The position numbers and the translations under genes were made by a program. 17,555 nt of DNA, from assembly GCA_044346855.1 (NCBI GenBank), contig JBIIYJ010000086.1, positions 1 to 17,555 of the forward strand. The letters run 5' to 3'. Below the pieces are notes generated by a model, which worked only from the letters and a program-made list of their open reading frames with translations, did no database searches and had not been told where the DNA came from. Every line of letters begins with the position of its first letter. Positions within the stretch are counted from its first letter, which is position 1. The stretch comes from CAIKKV01 sp044346855. GTDB taxonomy: Bacteria > Verrucomicrobiota > Kiritimatiellia > CAIKKV01. Shown piece after piece: positions 1 through 8,145 of this stretch.

Positions 1-229
1 CAGCCTGCGGCGCCGAGGCGGGAAGGCGGTGGTCGTCGGAAAAGATCCCGATTTCGGCGCAGGCCTTTTCCTTCGCGGTCACGTAGGAAATGGACGCGGC
101 GTTGTCCCCGACGAGGATGACGCCGAGCCCCGGCGTCACGCCGGCGGCTTTCAGCGCCTCGACCTCGCGCCGGAGATCCTCGCGGATGGCGGCGGCGACC
201 GCCTTGCCGTCGATGATGCGGGCAGTCAT
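1..229 (-). CDS. folD: FolD, methylene-THF dehydrogenase/cyclohydrolase, N-terminal part (cut by window edge)
   Basis: FolD is a cytoplasmic bifunctional enzyme. It oxidises 5,10-methylene-THF to methenyl-THF with NAD(P)+ and hydrolyses methenyl-THF to 10-formyl-THF. Only the first 76 codons lie in the window; the 3' end is beyond position 1. The visible part begins MTARIIDGKAVAAAIRE and carries the family motif PGLGVILVGDNAAS (residues 33-46). It is followed by SYVTAKEKAC, in which Tyr49 and Lys53 align with the catalytic Tyr/Lys of the YVxxK motif. The start ATG at 229 is preceded by a strong AGGAGG ribosome site that overlaps the stop codon of the upstream metF-like gene, so translation is probably coupled. 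It is the last visible gene of the fhs-metF-folD operon. Identification is secure; the length and integrity of the rest cannot be seen. Confidence 0.95.
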   Translation of the reverse strand, partial: MTARIIDGKAVAAAIREDLRREVEALKAAGVTPGLGVILVGDNAASISYVTAKEKACAEIGIFSDDHRLPASAPQA

Positions 230-237
230 GGCCCCTC

Positions 238-1026
238 CTATTTCCAGATGTCCCTGACGAAAGGCAGCTGCGTTTTCACGCCCAGGAGCGCCAGATAGAA
301 ACCGCAGTCCGGATAAATCTGGACCAGCTCCTTCAGGTTCGCCATCGGGTCGTACGGCGTGCCCTCGGGAATGTCGTAGCCAACGCACTTGGAGAGCAGG
401 CTCAGCTTCTTCGACATCCAGGCTTCCACCACGACCGGCAGCCCGAGCTTCTTCACGGCCATCACGCGCTCGTCGCGCCCCAGCACGGGCTGGGTGATGA
501 TGAACTGCGCGCCCGCTTCGATCTTGCGGTGCATCTTCTCGATCTCGTGGTCCTGCGGCTCATACGGATTGAAGGCCACGCCGAAGGTGAAGACGCCCGG
601 ATAAGCCTTGTTGATGAACTGCATCAGTTCAACGGACGTGATCGTGTTGACCGACATGCCGATCGACTCGGCGCTGAGCTTGGGAAGGCGCTCGCTGCCG
701 TCGCCGGAGATGGCGAGGATATACTTGATGCCGATCTCGGCGGCCTTGTTCAGGATCTCGTCGAGCTGCTGGCGGGTGTGGAAGGTGTTGAGGTGAAGCA
801 TCAACTGCTCGGGCTTCACGTCCAGCCCCAGTTCGGGCAGCACTTCCGTGGCCTGGAAGCTCAGGTTGCCCATGGGGTTGTCGGTGATGCAGGCCATCGC
901 GCCGCTCTCGATGACCTTCGTGTATTTCTCGGCGAACTTCTGGAGATCGTCGTCCAGGGTCTCGCTGGCCTGTTTGGGGGTCAGCACTTCAACGTGGAAG
1001 ACGCGTTTGTCGATATGGCTTTTCAT
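238..1026 (-). CDS. metF: Divergent methylenetetrahydrofolate reductase (MetF family)
   Basis: This 262-residue protein looks like a TIM-barrel MTHFR, the flavoenzyme that reduces 5,10-methylene-THF to 5-methyl-THF. Supporting motifs are VEVLTPK (12-18; Glu13 sits where the catalytic Glu of the usual FEFFPP motif lies), CITDNPMGN (46-54), HLNTFHTR (78-85), ISGDG (106-110), FTFGVAFNPYEP (146-157) and AGAQFIITQPV (171-181). The FGVA..P and AGAxFxITQ blocks are typical of MTHFR. However, the usual FEFFPP, TYGAGG and LRGDPP blocks are replaced or weakened, and at 262 aa it is shorter than E. coli MetF (296 aa). The start is supported by an AGGAG site 8 nt upstream. It sits 25 nt after fhs and 8 nt before folD, which strongly implies folate C1 chemistry. 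The fold is likely; exact activity and electron donor are not shown. No MetV-like partner is visible. Confidence 0.82.
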   Translation of the reverse strand: MKSHIDKRVFHVEVLTPKQASETLDDDLQKFAEKYTKVIESGAMACITDNPMGNLSFQATEVLPELGLDVKPEQLMLHLNTFHTRQQLDEILNKAAEIGIKYILAISGDGSERLPKLSAESIGMSVNTITSVELMQFINKAYPGVFTFGVAFNPYEPQDHEIEKMHRKIEAGAQFIITQPVLGRDERVMAVKKLGLPVVVEAWMSKKLSLLSKCVGYDIPEGTPYDPMANLKELVQIYPDCGFYLALLGVKTQLPFVRDIWK

Positions 1027-1051
1027 TGTCAGTACTCCTGTAAAAGGTCCG

Positions 1052-2815
<1,764 letters not shown>

Positions 2816-2873
2816 ATCTGCGATCTCCTTATGAAGCCGCCCGCCGCAACAGGTTGATGAAAAATATCCGGCC

Positions 2874-2902
2874 ATTTTGACAAAAAGAGGCTTCAGCGTC
2901 AA
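2874..2902 (-). promoter_or_regulatory. Candidate sigma70-type promoter of the fhs-metF-folD operon
   Basis: On the minus strand, TTGACG (2902-2897) and CAAAAT (2879-2874) are separated by exactly 17 nt, giving 5/6 and 4/6 matches to the -35 and -10 consensus. The predicted start near 2867 leaves a leader of about 50 nt before the fhs ATG. The perfect palindrome TCAACGTTGA (2899-2908) overlaps the -35 box and could be an operator. This is a match by eye; no experimental support is implied. Confidence 0.4.
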
Positions 2903-3248
2903 CGTTGATGGAGAAAAACCGTCTTGCTTCGAAAGGCAGGAGGATTTCAAACTCGGACAGGATCGTGCGACATGGCAACGTGACGACAGGCGAAGACCCT
3001 ATCACGGAGAAGCCCGGATGCACTGTTGGATGCTGGCTATCGAGGATTGCCTCAACGACTGGGCAAACGTTGAAACATGACAGACCGAAACATCATGATG
3101 CATTTGCGGAGCGCGGTATAGCGGATGCCGGGAACGGCATTGACGGGTAAGGAAAACCCTTATGGCGTCGATGGAAAATACTATTCCTGCATCCCCAAGT
3201 CTGGTACATCGAGGCTGCGAAGGGACTCGCCGCCCTAACTGATGCGCG

Positions 3249-3266
3249 CAACGATTCTCATCGTTG
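3249..3266. repeat. Perfect 7-bp inverted repeat with TCTC loop
   Basis: CAACGAT (3249-3255) and ATCGTTG (3260-3266) are perfect complements around a TCTC loop. There is no following T tract on either strand, so it is not a standard terminator. It sits about 80 bp upstream of the XRE promoter and could be a protein-binding site or have no function. Confidence 0.3.
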
Positions 3267-3343
3267 ATCCATCTGGACACCCGGCACCGACGGCGGAACT
3301 GAATATTAAGCAGAATACAGTAAAAGTATGACAAAAGAAATAC

Positions 3344-3372
3344 TTTACACCGTGATTACGTTTGAATAGTAT
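3344..3372 (+). promoter_or_regulatory. Candidate promoter of the XRE regulator gene
   Basis: TTTACA (3344-3349) and TAGTAT (3367-3372) are separated by exactly 17 nt, matching 5/6 and 4/6 of the sigma70 consensus. The predicted start near 3379 gives a leader of about 53 nt before the ATG at 3432. The surrounding sequence is AT-rich, which fits a promoter. Confidence 0.45.
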
Positions 3373-3431
3373 GTTGTGAAATTTGGACGAAATGAGTTCC
3401 CTGGAAAGTGCTACTCCTGAAAGGTTAAGCC

Positions 3432-3701
3432 ATGACAATGAAGATGAACAAGACCGAAAAAGGGCGCCAGTTGCTGAAGTGGCTGAGGGAAGCTCGCGAG
3501 AAAAACGGTATGACGATGCGCGATGTCGCCTCCGTCATGAAGCTCCCCCACTCCTGGGTCGGCAAAGTCGAAGCCGGCGATCGCCGTCTTGACGTGATCG
3601 AATTCGCCAAGTACTGCCAGGTCATCGGCGTCGATCCTGTCAAGGGCCTCAAGCTTCTCGAAAGCGGCAAGGCTGCCAAGCCCGTCGCCAAGAAGCGGTA
3701 A
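3432..3701 (+). CDS. Small XRE-family helix-turn-helix regulator
   Basis: An 89-residue protein consisting almost entirely of one Cro/C1-type HTH domain (about residues 14-70): KWLREAREKNGMTMRDVASV, then LPHSWVGKVEAGDRRLDVIE (38-57), then a last helix ending VIGVDP. The S-x-V-x-K-x-E-x-G-x-R pattern is the usual recognition-helix region of XRE proteins. The C-terminus is a short Lys/Ala tail (KAAKPVAKKR). The ATG at 3432 is preferred because AAAGG lies 7 nt upstream; in-frame ATGs at 3438 and 3444 are alternatives. It stands alone, with no toxin, phage or partner gene next to it. Immediately downstream is a structured block reading on the opposite strand. Targets are unknown; palindromes nearby (3926-3938, 3249-3266) are possible operators. 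It could equally be a chromosomal regulator or a leftover of a mobile element. Confidence 0.85.
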   Translation: MTMKMNKTEKGRQLLKWLREAREKNGMTMRDVASVMKLPHSWVGKVEAGDRRLDVIEFAKYCQVIGVDPVKGLKLLESGKAAKPVAKKR

Positions 3702-3726
3702 CCTCTCCGGGTTCCCTTCCTTCACG

Positions 3727-3758
3727 AAATAAAAAAGCCTGGTGACTTGCACCAGGCT
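3727..3758 (-). terminator. Intrinsic terminator-like hairpin, minus strand
   Basis: AGCCTGGTG (3736-3744) and CACCAGGCT (3750-3758) form a perfect 9-bp stem with a 5-nt loop. On the minus strand the stem is followed by TTTTTTATTT. On the plus strand no T tract follows, so it should terminate minus-strand transcription and not the XRE gene. No minus-strand protein gene lies upstream of it, which is the main reason to suspect an RNA gene here. Confidence 0.65.
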
Positions 3759-3878
3759 CGTGCTGAGTTATTGCCCATCAGCGGGGCACCCCCTTTGGCC
3801 AGTACGACGCTCTGCACTTGGAAATCCACTTATGTGGGTGCGAGAGTTGTTGTCAACCAACCTTGGGTCACCTTTTTT
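3727..3878 (-). ncRNA. Candidate structured small RNA (about 145 nt), family not recognised
   Basis: Read on the minus strand, this block has the parts of a small RNA gene. Promoter-like elements lie at 3882-3910. The predicted 5' end starts with an A run followed by GGTGAC (3872-3867). The 3' end is a 9-bp hairpin followed by TTTTTTATTT. The two ends can also pair with each other: GGTGAC with GTCACC, and the A run with the T tract, leaving a 4-nt bulge. Internally, CTC-GCAC pairs with GTGC-A-GAG enclosing CCAC-ATAA-GTGG (about 3811-3845), and TGCCC pairs with GGGCA (about 3770-3790). No open frame on either strand looks protein-like. I could not match it to tmRNA, RNase P, SRP RNA or a riboswitch. 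An alternative is a short non-autonomous mobile element bounded by inverted repeats. Confidence 0.4.
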
Positions 3879-3881
3879 ATA

Positions 3882-3910
3882 AGCATAGGTTGTGCCAGCC
3901 TTTCCCTTAA
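3882..3910 (-). promoter_or_regulatory. Candidate promoter for the minus-strand small RNA
   Basis: Two overlapping readings exist on the minus strand. A sigma54-like element has TGGCAC (3897-3892) and ATGCT (3886-3882), with the GG and GC doublets separated by the required 10 nt and one mismatch in the -12 TTGC. A sigma70-like element has TTAAGG (3910-3905), a 17-nt spacer and TATGCT (3887-3882), a weaker match. Both would start transcription near 3870-3876, at the beginning of the structured block. Which one is used, if either, cannot be told from sequence. Confidence 0.3.
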
Positions 3911-3925
3911 CCGTACTAAGGGTAG

Positions 3926-3938
3926 ACAAACCGTTTGT
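3926..3938. repeat. Palindromic operator-like site
   Basis: ACAAAC (3926-3931) and GTTTGT (3933-3938) are perfect inverted half-sites around one central base. The site lies about 15 bp upstream of the candidate small-RNA promoter and 225 bp from the XRE gene. Its size and position fit a dimeric HTH operator, but no second copy was found in the window. Confidence 0.3.
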
Positions 3939-4169
3939 TAAGAAAAAGAGAAGACGTGTTTTTGGATTAAATCCTCATGTATGGCGGATTGGATGACATA
4001 ACGGGGTGACAATTTGGCTTTCGACGAGACAAGTTGTCCGAAAAAACCGACAAGCGCAGGGCAACCGATCGCAGAACGCGGCATCAATCTGCCGCACTCC
4101 AAATTGACGCCCTGTCAATCCCGACGAAACCGCAAGGCGACCGGCGCGATCCGCCTGGTCTTTTAGACG

Positions 4170-4198
4170 TTGCCATACAGGAGCCCATGGGCTAGTTT
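4170..4198 (+). promoter_or_regulatory. Candidate promoter of the GT-C-like gene with a 12-bp palindrome in its spacer
   Basis: TTGCCA (4170-4175, 5/6) and TAGTTT (4193-4198, 3/6) are separated by 17 nt. The spacer contains a perfect 12-bp palindrome, AGCCCATGGGCT (4182-4193), which reaches into the -10 box and would be well placed for a repressor or a MerR-type activator. The -10 match is weak, so the promoter call is tentative; the palindrome is certain. Confidence 0.3.
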
Positions 4199-4242
4199 AC
4201 ACGGAACGCGAATTCGGTGCGGTCTCAGCGGGGGACGTCTCA

Positions 4243-6552
4243 ATGGATGTGCTGTTTTTGGCGACGGTATTCTTCTTCCTGTTGCCAGGGAGTGTCTTTG
4301 CCGCCGCGTTCTACGGCAAGCGGATCGAATTCACCCTCGCCCCGTACCTCATGCTCAACGGGCTTGTTCTCTTCTTCTTCGGTTGCGTTGGCTCACTGCG
4401 CTTTGGGTTGTACGTTCTTCTCATCCTGGCGGGCGTTCTTTGGTTCGTGACGATCGTCAGGCTCTGGAAAACCCGCCAATTCAGGCCCTTCCTTGACCAT
4501 TTCGCAACCCCGGGACTCCTGTTCTTCATTCTGGCCACGATCCTGTTTCATCACATCACGTATTGGATCCAATTCTCGGCCTGGGATGAATTCACCCACT
4601 GGGGTCGCGTCATCCGGATCATGACCGGAACCGATCTCCTTCTCTCTCCCCTGGCTGCCCGCCTGCCCCACGCCAACTACCCGCCCGGCCTGACGCTGAT
4701 CGAGTACCTGTTCATGAACCTGCTCGGTCGCTATAAGGAAGGCGTGGCCGTTTTCGCCAACAACCTGTTCGTCGTCAGCCTTCTGACGATCGTGTTCGCC
4801 CGGTCGAAATGGAAGGACGTGCTCTTCAACGCGCTTTGCGGCATCTCCATGCTGCTCCTGCCCCTGATGTTCGTCTCCGCCTACCGCTACCTGCTCGTGG
4901 ATTACGCCCTGGCCCTTCTCTTCGGCTACACCCTCGTCCAGGCGCTGCTGTTGGCGGACGACAAGCGCTTCCGTTTTCTCACGCTCACGACGACACTCCC
5001 CTACCTCTACCTGGTCAAGCAGTCCGGCCTGGGGTTGGCCATGCTGGTCCTGCTCTTCCTGCTCATCGAATACGCAATCCAGTTCAAGTCATTTCTAAAA
5101 TCCCCCCGCCCCTTATTGGCCTTCCTGAAAAACGCCGTTCCGCTGCTTGTCCTCCTGGCCGCTCCTCTTGCCGTCAAATTGACATGGACGCATCTCCTGG
5201 CCCTACGCCAGGTTGAGGGGCGATTCATGTCGCCCGACTGGTCCTTGCACAAACTTCACCAGGGCTTGGCGTATAACATCCCCGACCATTTCGGCCCGAT
5301 CCTGGACAAATGCATCCAGGCGTTCCTCTGCAACCCGATCAATGCCAACTGGGAAGTGAAACTGAGCCATTTCACCTTCATGCTGGCCGCCGGGTTCCTG
5401 CTCTTCTGGCTGGCCATCACCAACCGCGACGAAGGGACCCGGCGCCGGCTGCATCTGCTGAACGGCCTGATGGCGGGCGGTTACCTGGTCTACCTGTTCA
5501 CGCTTTTCATCTACTACGTCTATTCGGATTTCTCAAAAATCGAAGCTCATAAACTCGCCGATTTCCCCCGATATATGGGAGTTTACGCGATGGCCTGGCT
5601 CTTCGCCCTGCTGGCTGTTGCCGTCGCCCTGCGCAACCAGGCAGGGAAAATCCGCGCCCTGGCCGTCGCCCTGCTCATGATCCCCGTGATGACCGTTCCG
5701 GTGTGCAATTACCCCAATCTCGCCAGCCTGCTACGGCCCCGCCAATTCGCCCATCTCGACTCCTACCGGGCGCCGTATGAACTGGCCCGCCAGATGTGCG
5801 AGTCCTACTTCACGCCAGGAACCCGCTATTCGGTGCTGGAGCAGACCGATGTGCCGGGCCATTATTTCTCGGGAGTCGGGCTCCAGTACGAAATCGAACT
5901 GAAAGGGTGCCATTACAAGTGGCTTACCCGTCGCCTCAAGGATCCTTCCCCCACCCCGGAACAGTGGCGAGAAGCCTGCGCCGATATCGACTTCCTGTAC
6001 GTTCGCACGACCAATGACTATCTGAAAACCCGGTTCGCCGAGAATTTCGTCGGAGGAGCGGACGCGATCAAATCCGATCGCCTCTACCGGGTGAACCCGG
6101 ACAGGCGGCTGGAACTGCTCCCGATCAAGCAGTTTGTCCTCGACTTCGAAACCATCAACCTGCTCCACGCCAGAAACCTTCAGCGGGCGACAGTCTCCAA
6201 ATCGGCCGCGCGGTCGGCGGCAGGCCTCCATTCGATGAACATTGCCCTCCTGGACCATGGCCTGGCGGTTTTCGACCTGAGCGCCCTGCCCCAGCTCGGC
6301 CGGTTCCGGGGCGGCAGCGTTTCGTTCAGCCTCCACGGGGATGGGAAACAAGCGGTCTGCTCATGGAATTTGAAAAAGGAACCGTTCTGGTCCCAGACTT
6401 GCGACTGGAAAGGCTGGAAATCCTTTACGTTGGAGATCCCCTCCGGCGCGCTTGCGGAGAAAGTGACCTTTACAGTCCAGGCCTCCGACCATAAAGCCAA
6501 CCTGTTCCTGGATAATCTGGTCCTGTCCCCTGAAAACGCCGACGTGCCGTAA
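4243..6552 (+). CDS. Large multi-pass membrane protein, GT-C-type glycosyltransferase-like
   Basis: This 769-residue protein has a hydrophobic N-terminal segment and about ten or more membrane spans up to about residue 487, then a soluble C-terminal part. The first extramembrane loop carries SAWDEFTHWGRV (112-123), with adjacent acidic residues as in GT-C glycosyltransferases that use polyprenyl-phosphate sugars. HANYPPGLTLIEY (143-155) and a later FPRYMGVY (441-448) also resemble that superfamily. The C-terminal region (about 620-769) looks like a beta-sandwich carbohydrate-binding domain, with alternating strands and FLDNLVLSPE near the end. A role in transferring a sugar to an envelope glycan or protein is inferred from fold type only. 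The ATG at 4243 is preferred because GGGGGA lies 7 nt upstream. It is a single gene, converging with the kinase gene 23 bp away; no other cell-wall gene is near. Confidence 0.72.
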   Translation: MDVLFLATVFFFLLPGSVFAAAFYGKRIEFTLAPYLMLNGLVLFFFGCVGSLRFGLYVLLILAGVLWFVTIVRLWKTRQFRPFLDHFATPGLLFFILATILFHHITYWIQFSAWDEFTHWGRVIRIMTGTDLLLSPLAARLPHANYPPGLTLIEYLFMNLLGRYKEGVAVFANNLFVVSLLTIVFARSKWKDVLFNALCGISMLLLPLMFVSAYRYLLVDYALALLFGYTLVQALLLADDKRFRFLTLTTTLPYLYLVKQSGLGLAMLVLLFLLIEYAIQFKSFLKSPRPLLAFLKNAVPLLVLLAAPLAVKLTWTHLLALRQVEGRFMSPDWSLHKLHQGLAYNIPDHFGPILDKCIQAFLCNPINANWEVKLSHFTFMLAAGFLLFWLAITNRDEGTRRRLHLLNGLMAGGYLVYLFTLFIYYVYSDFSKIEAHKLADFPRYMGVYAMAWLFALLAVAVALRNQAGKIRALAVALLMIPVMTVPVCNYPNLASLLRPRQFAHLDSYRAPYELARQMCESYFTPGTRYSVLEQTDVPGHYFSGVGLQYEIELKGCHYKWLTRRLKDPSPTPEQWREACADIDFLYVRTTNDYLKTRFAENFVGGADAIKSDRLYRVNPDRRLELLPIKQFVLDFETINLLHARNLQRATVSKSAARSAAGLHSMNIALLDHGLAVFDLSALPQLGRFRGGSVSFSLHGDGKQAVCSWNLKKEPFWSQTCDWKGWKSFTLEIPSGALAEKVTFTVQASDHKANLFLDNLVLSPENADVP

Positions 6553-6575
6553 GTCGCGCGGATCGACAAGGCGCG

Positions 6576-7751
6576 TCAGATTGCCGGCAGCGTGAAGCTG
6601 AAGGTGGAGCCCAGGCCGGGTGTGGCGATCACCCAGATCCGGCCCCCGTGGCGTTCCACGATTTTCTTGCAGATCGCCAGGCCAATCCCGGTGCCCTGAT
6701 ATTGCTCCCGCGTGTGAAGCCGCTGAAACACCTCGAATATCCTGTCGTAAAATTGGGATTCGATGCCGATGCCGTTGTCGCTCACGCAGAAGCGCCAGTA
6801 CCCGGGGCCATTCAGCTCGCTCCCCGTTCCAGCTTCCGGAACAGCAAATGGCTCAGGGCCTGGCGCTCGGACTGCGCTGCAATGAATCCTGGGCGCGATG
6901 TCCGGTCGCCTGAACTTGATCGCATTGCCGATGATGTTCTGGAAGACCTGGACCAGTTGACCTTCGTCTGCCTTGACCACCGGCAACGGGTCGTGCGTGA
7001 CAACGGAGCCGGACTCCTCCAAGCTGATTTTAACATTCCTCAACGCGGTCGACAGGATCGCCTCAGTGTCCGCGGGAGCCAGCACAAGCCCCCTCCCCCC
7101 GAGCCGGGCGTAGGTGAGCAGATCGGCGATCATGGCCTGCATGCGGGTGGCGCCATCCACCGCGAACGAGATGAACTCGTCGCCCCGCTCGTCCAGCTTG
7201 TCCTTGTACCGCTCGGAAAGAAGCCGAACAAAGGCCGTGACCATCCGCAGCGGTTCCTGGAGATCGTGCGAGACCACGCGGGCAAACTGCTCCAGTTCCT
7301 GGTTGGAACGGGTCAGCTCTTCCGTGAACGTGCGCGCGGCCTCGAGCTGTTTTCGATCCGTGATATCCCGGTAATTGACCACGATTCCCCGCAAGGCCGG
7401 ATCGTCCAGCCGGTTGGAAGCCGTGGCGTCAATCCAGCGCCACGAACCGTCCCGGTGACGGAGGCGGAATTCACGCGACGTCATGGCGCCGGGTTGCTGC
7501 AGGATTTGCATGAAGGCCTGCTGGACGTGCGGAACATCCTCGGGATGAATGATATGAAAGGCATTCTGGTTGATGAATTCCTCCTGCGAGTACCCGTTGA
7601 TCCTGGAGGCCGCCGGGCTGGCGTAAATGAATCGGCCATCGGCCCCGAGCAAACTGACGCAGTCCGTGGCATTCTCCACCAGCACGTTGAAGCGTCTCTC
7701 GAGCAGATGGGCAGCTTCCTGCGTGAACAGGCTCGCATTTGGCTCACTCAT
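6576..7751 (-). CDS. Orphan PAS-domain sensor histidine kinase
   Basis: A 391-residue cytoplasmic two-component sensor kinase; no membrane segment or signal peptide is visible. A PAS domain with its PAC tail occupies about residues 20-138 (VENATDCVSLLGADGRFIYA ... RGIVVNYRDITDRKQ). It is followed by a helical linker and the HisKA box VVSHDLQEPLRM, where His162 is the predicted phosphorylation site. The ATPase domain shows the N box QNIIGNAIKF (271-280), G1 DNGIGI (325-330), the F-box region FEVFQRLH and G2 GTGIGLAI (353-360). All catalytic motifs are intact. The start is supported by AGGGAGAA upstream and a good promoter. No response regulator lies in the window, so partner and signal are unknown; the PAS cofactor cannot be judged. 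It is divergent from the polysaccharide operon, which could be a target. Confidence 0.95.
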   Translation of the reverse strand: MSEPNASLFTQEAAHLLERRFNVLVENATDCVSLLGADGRFIYASPAASRINGYSQEEFINQNAFHIIHPEDVPHVQQAFMQILQQPGAMTSREFRLRHRDGSWRWIDATASNRLDDPALRGIVVNYRDITDRKQLEAARTFTEELTRSNQELEQFARVVSHDLQEPLRMVTAFVRLLSERYKDKLDERGDEFISFAVDGATRMQAMIADLLTYARLGGRGLVLAPADTEAILSTALRNVKISLEESGSVVTHDPLPVVKADEGQLVQVFQNIIGNAIKFRRPDIAPRIHCSAVRAPGPEPFAVPEAGTGSELNGPGYWRFCVSDNGIGIESQFYDRIFEVFQRLHTREQYQGTGIGLAICKKIVERHGGRIWVIATPGLGSTFSFTLPAI

Positions 7752-7811
7752 GGACGTTCTCCCTGAAAGGGCTGAACCTCATAACGACTGTGGAAAATCA
7801 GATTTGTTCCA

Positions 7812-7840
7812 AAAATAAAAAATTATCCAGGTCTTGTCAA
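7812..7840 (-). promoter_or_regulatory. Promoter of the histidine kinase gene
   Basis: On the minus strand a perfect TTGACA (7840-7835) and TATTTT (7817-7812) are separated by exactly 17 nt in an AT-rich stretch. The predicted start near 7805 gives a leader of about 54 nt to the kinase ATG. Confidence 0.6.
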
Positions 7841-7906
7841 TGAAATAGGGACTGTCTTTGGCGGCTACCATTATCTGCAAGCGGCCAGAGGGCACGCCCT
7901 ACTACG

Positions 7907-7918
7907 CGAAGCGCTTCG
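7907..7918. repeat. Perfect 12-bp palindrome in divergent promoter region
   Basis: CGAAGCGCTTCG is a perfect 12-bp palindrome between the two divergent promoters, about 70 bp from the kinase -35 box and 200 bp from the operon -35 box. A smaller interrupted repeat, AGGGC-AC-GCCCT, lies just to its left. It is a candidate regulator-binding site, but GC-rich palindromes of this length do arise by chance. Confidence 0.25.
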
Positions 7919-8116
7919 AAGGGCAGGCGTGGCGATGCGATTGCGGCGTTTCGATCAGCCGCGTCCCGTCTGGAAGACACGTGAAACCCCTTCCAACATG
8001 ATTTCCTGCAAATATTTCCTCCACAAACTCGGCAGCGTCACAATTGCATATTCTGATTGAACGCCGGCGGCGACGGGACCCGCCCCCCCTGCCAGCCAAG
8101 CCCGGTTGATGGGCAT

Positions 8117-8145
8117 TTGACGGAAGCCGCAGCTGCAGGTATCAT
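8117..8145 (+). promoter_or_regulatory. Promoter of the polysaccharide-degradation operon
   Basis: TTGACG (8117-8122, 5/6) and TATCAT (8140-8145, 5/6) are separated by exactly 17 nt. The predicted start near 8152 leaves a leader of about 80 nt before the ATG at 8234. This supports the 8234 start over any upstream in-frame ATG such as the one at 8057. Confidence 0.6.

Larger units (their letters stand above)
2816..3431. other. Gene-poor intergenic region between fhs and the XRE gene
   Basis: About 600 bases between divergently transcribed genes. The fhs ribosome site and promoter lie at its left end and the XRE promoter at its right end. Between about 2910 and 3340 I see no convincing gene: the short open frames in all six frames lack family motifs and good ribosome sites. 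A perfect hairpin lies at 3249-3266. The part near 3300-3430 is visibly AT-richer than the flanking operons. Confidence 0.6.
3759..4242. other. Intergenic region between the XRE gene and the GT-C-like gene
   Basis: Past the terminator-like hairpin this stretch contains the body of the candidate small RNA (to about 3880), its promoter-like elements, the 3926-3938 palindrome, and a hairpin of 6-bp arms GCGGCA/TGCCGC at 4078-4095. It ends with the candidate promoter of the membrane protein gene (4170-4198) and its GGGGGA ribosome site. A 64-codon open frame starting with TTG at 3747 runs through the hairpin and has no ribosome site. I see no protein gene here. Confidence 0.5.

Noticed and set aside
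2816..2950. 45-codon upstream extension of Fhs
   Set aside because: It covers the predicted promoter and leader. The ATG at 2815 has the proper ribosome site and the family-like N-terminus.
3383..3592. 69-codon frame overlapping the XRE gene
   Set aside because: It is in another frame, and the XRE frame carries a clear HTH domain.
3747..3941. 64-codon open frame with a TTG start on the plus strand
   Set aside because: It begins inside the terminator-like hairpin, has no ribosome site, and overlaps a strongly structured block.
6553..6575. Terminator between the converging GT-C-like and kinase genes
   Set aside because: The 23-bp gap holds no hairpin with a T tract.
6648..7766. 372-codon open frame on the plus strand
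   Set aside because: It is antisense to the intact histidine kinase, with no recognisable domain.
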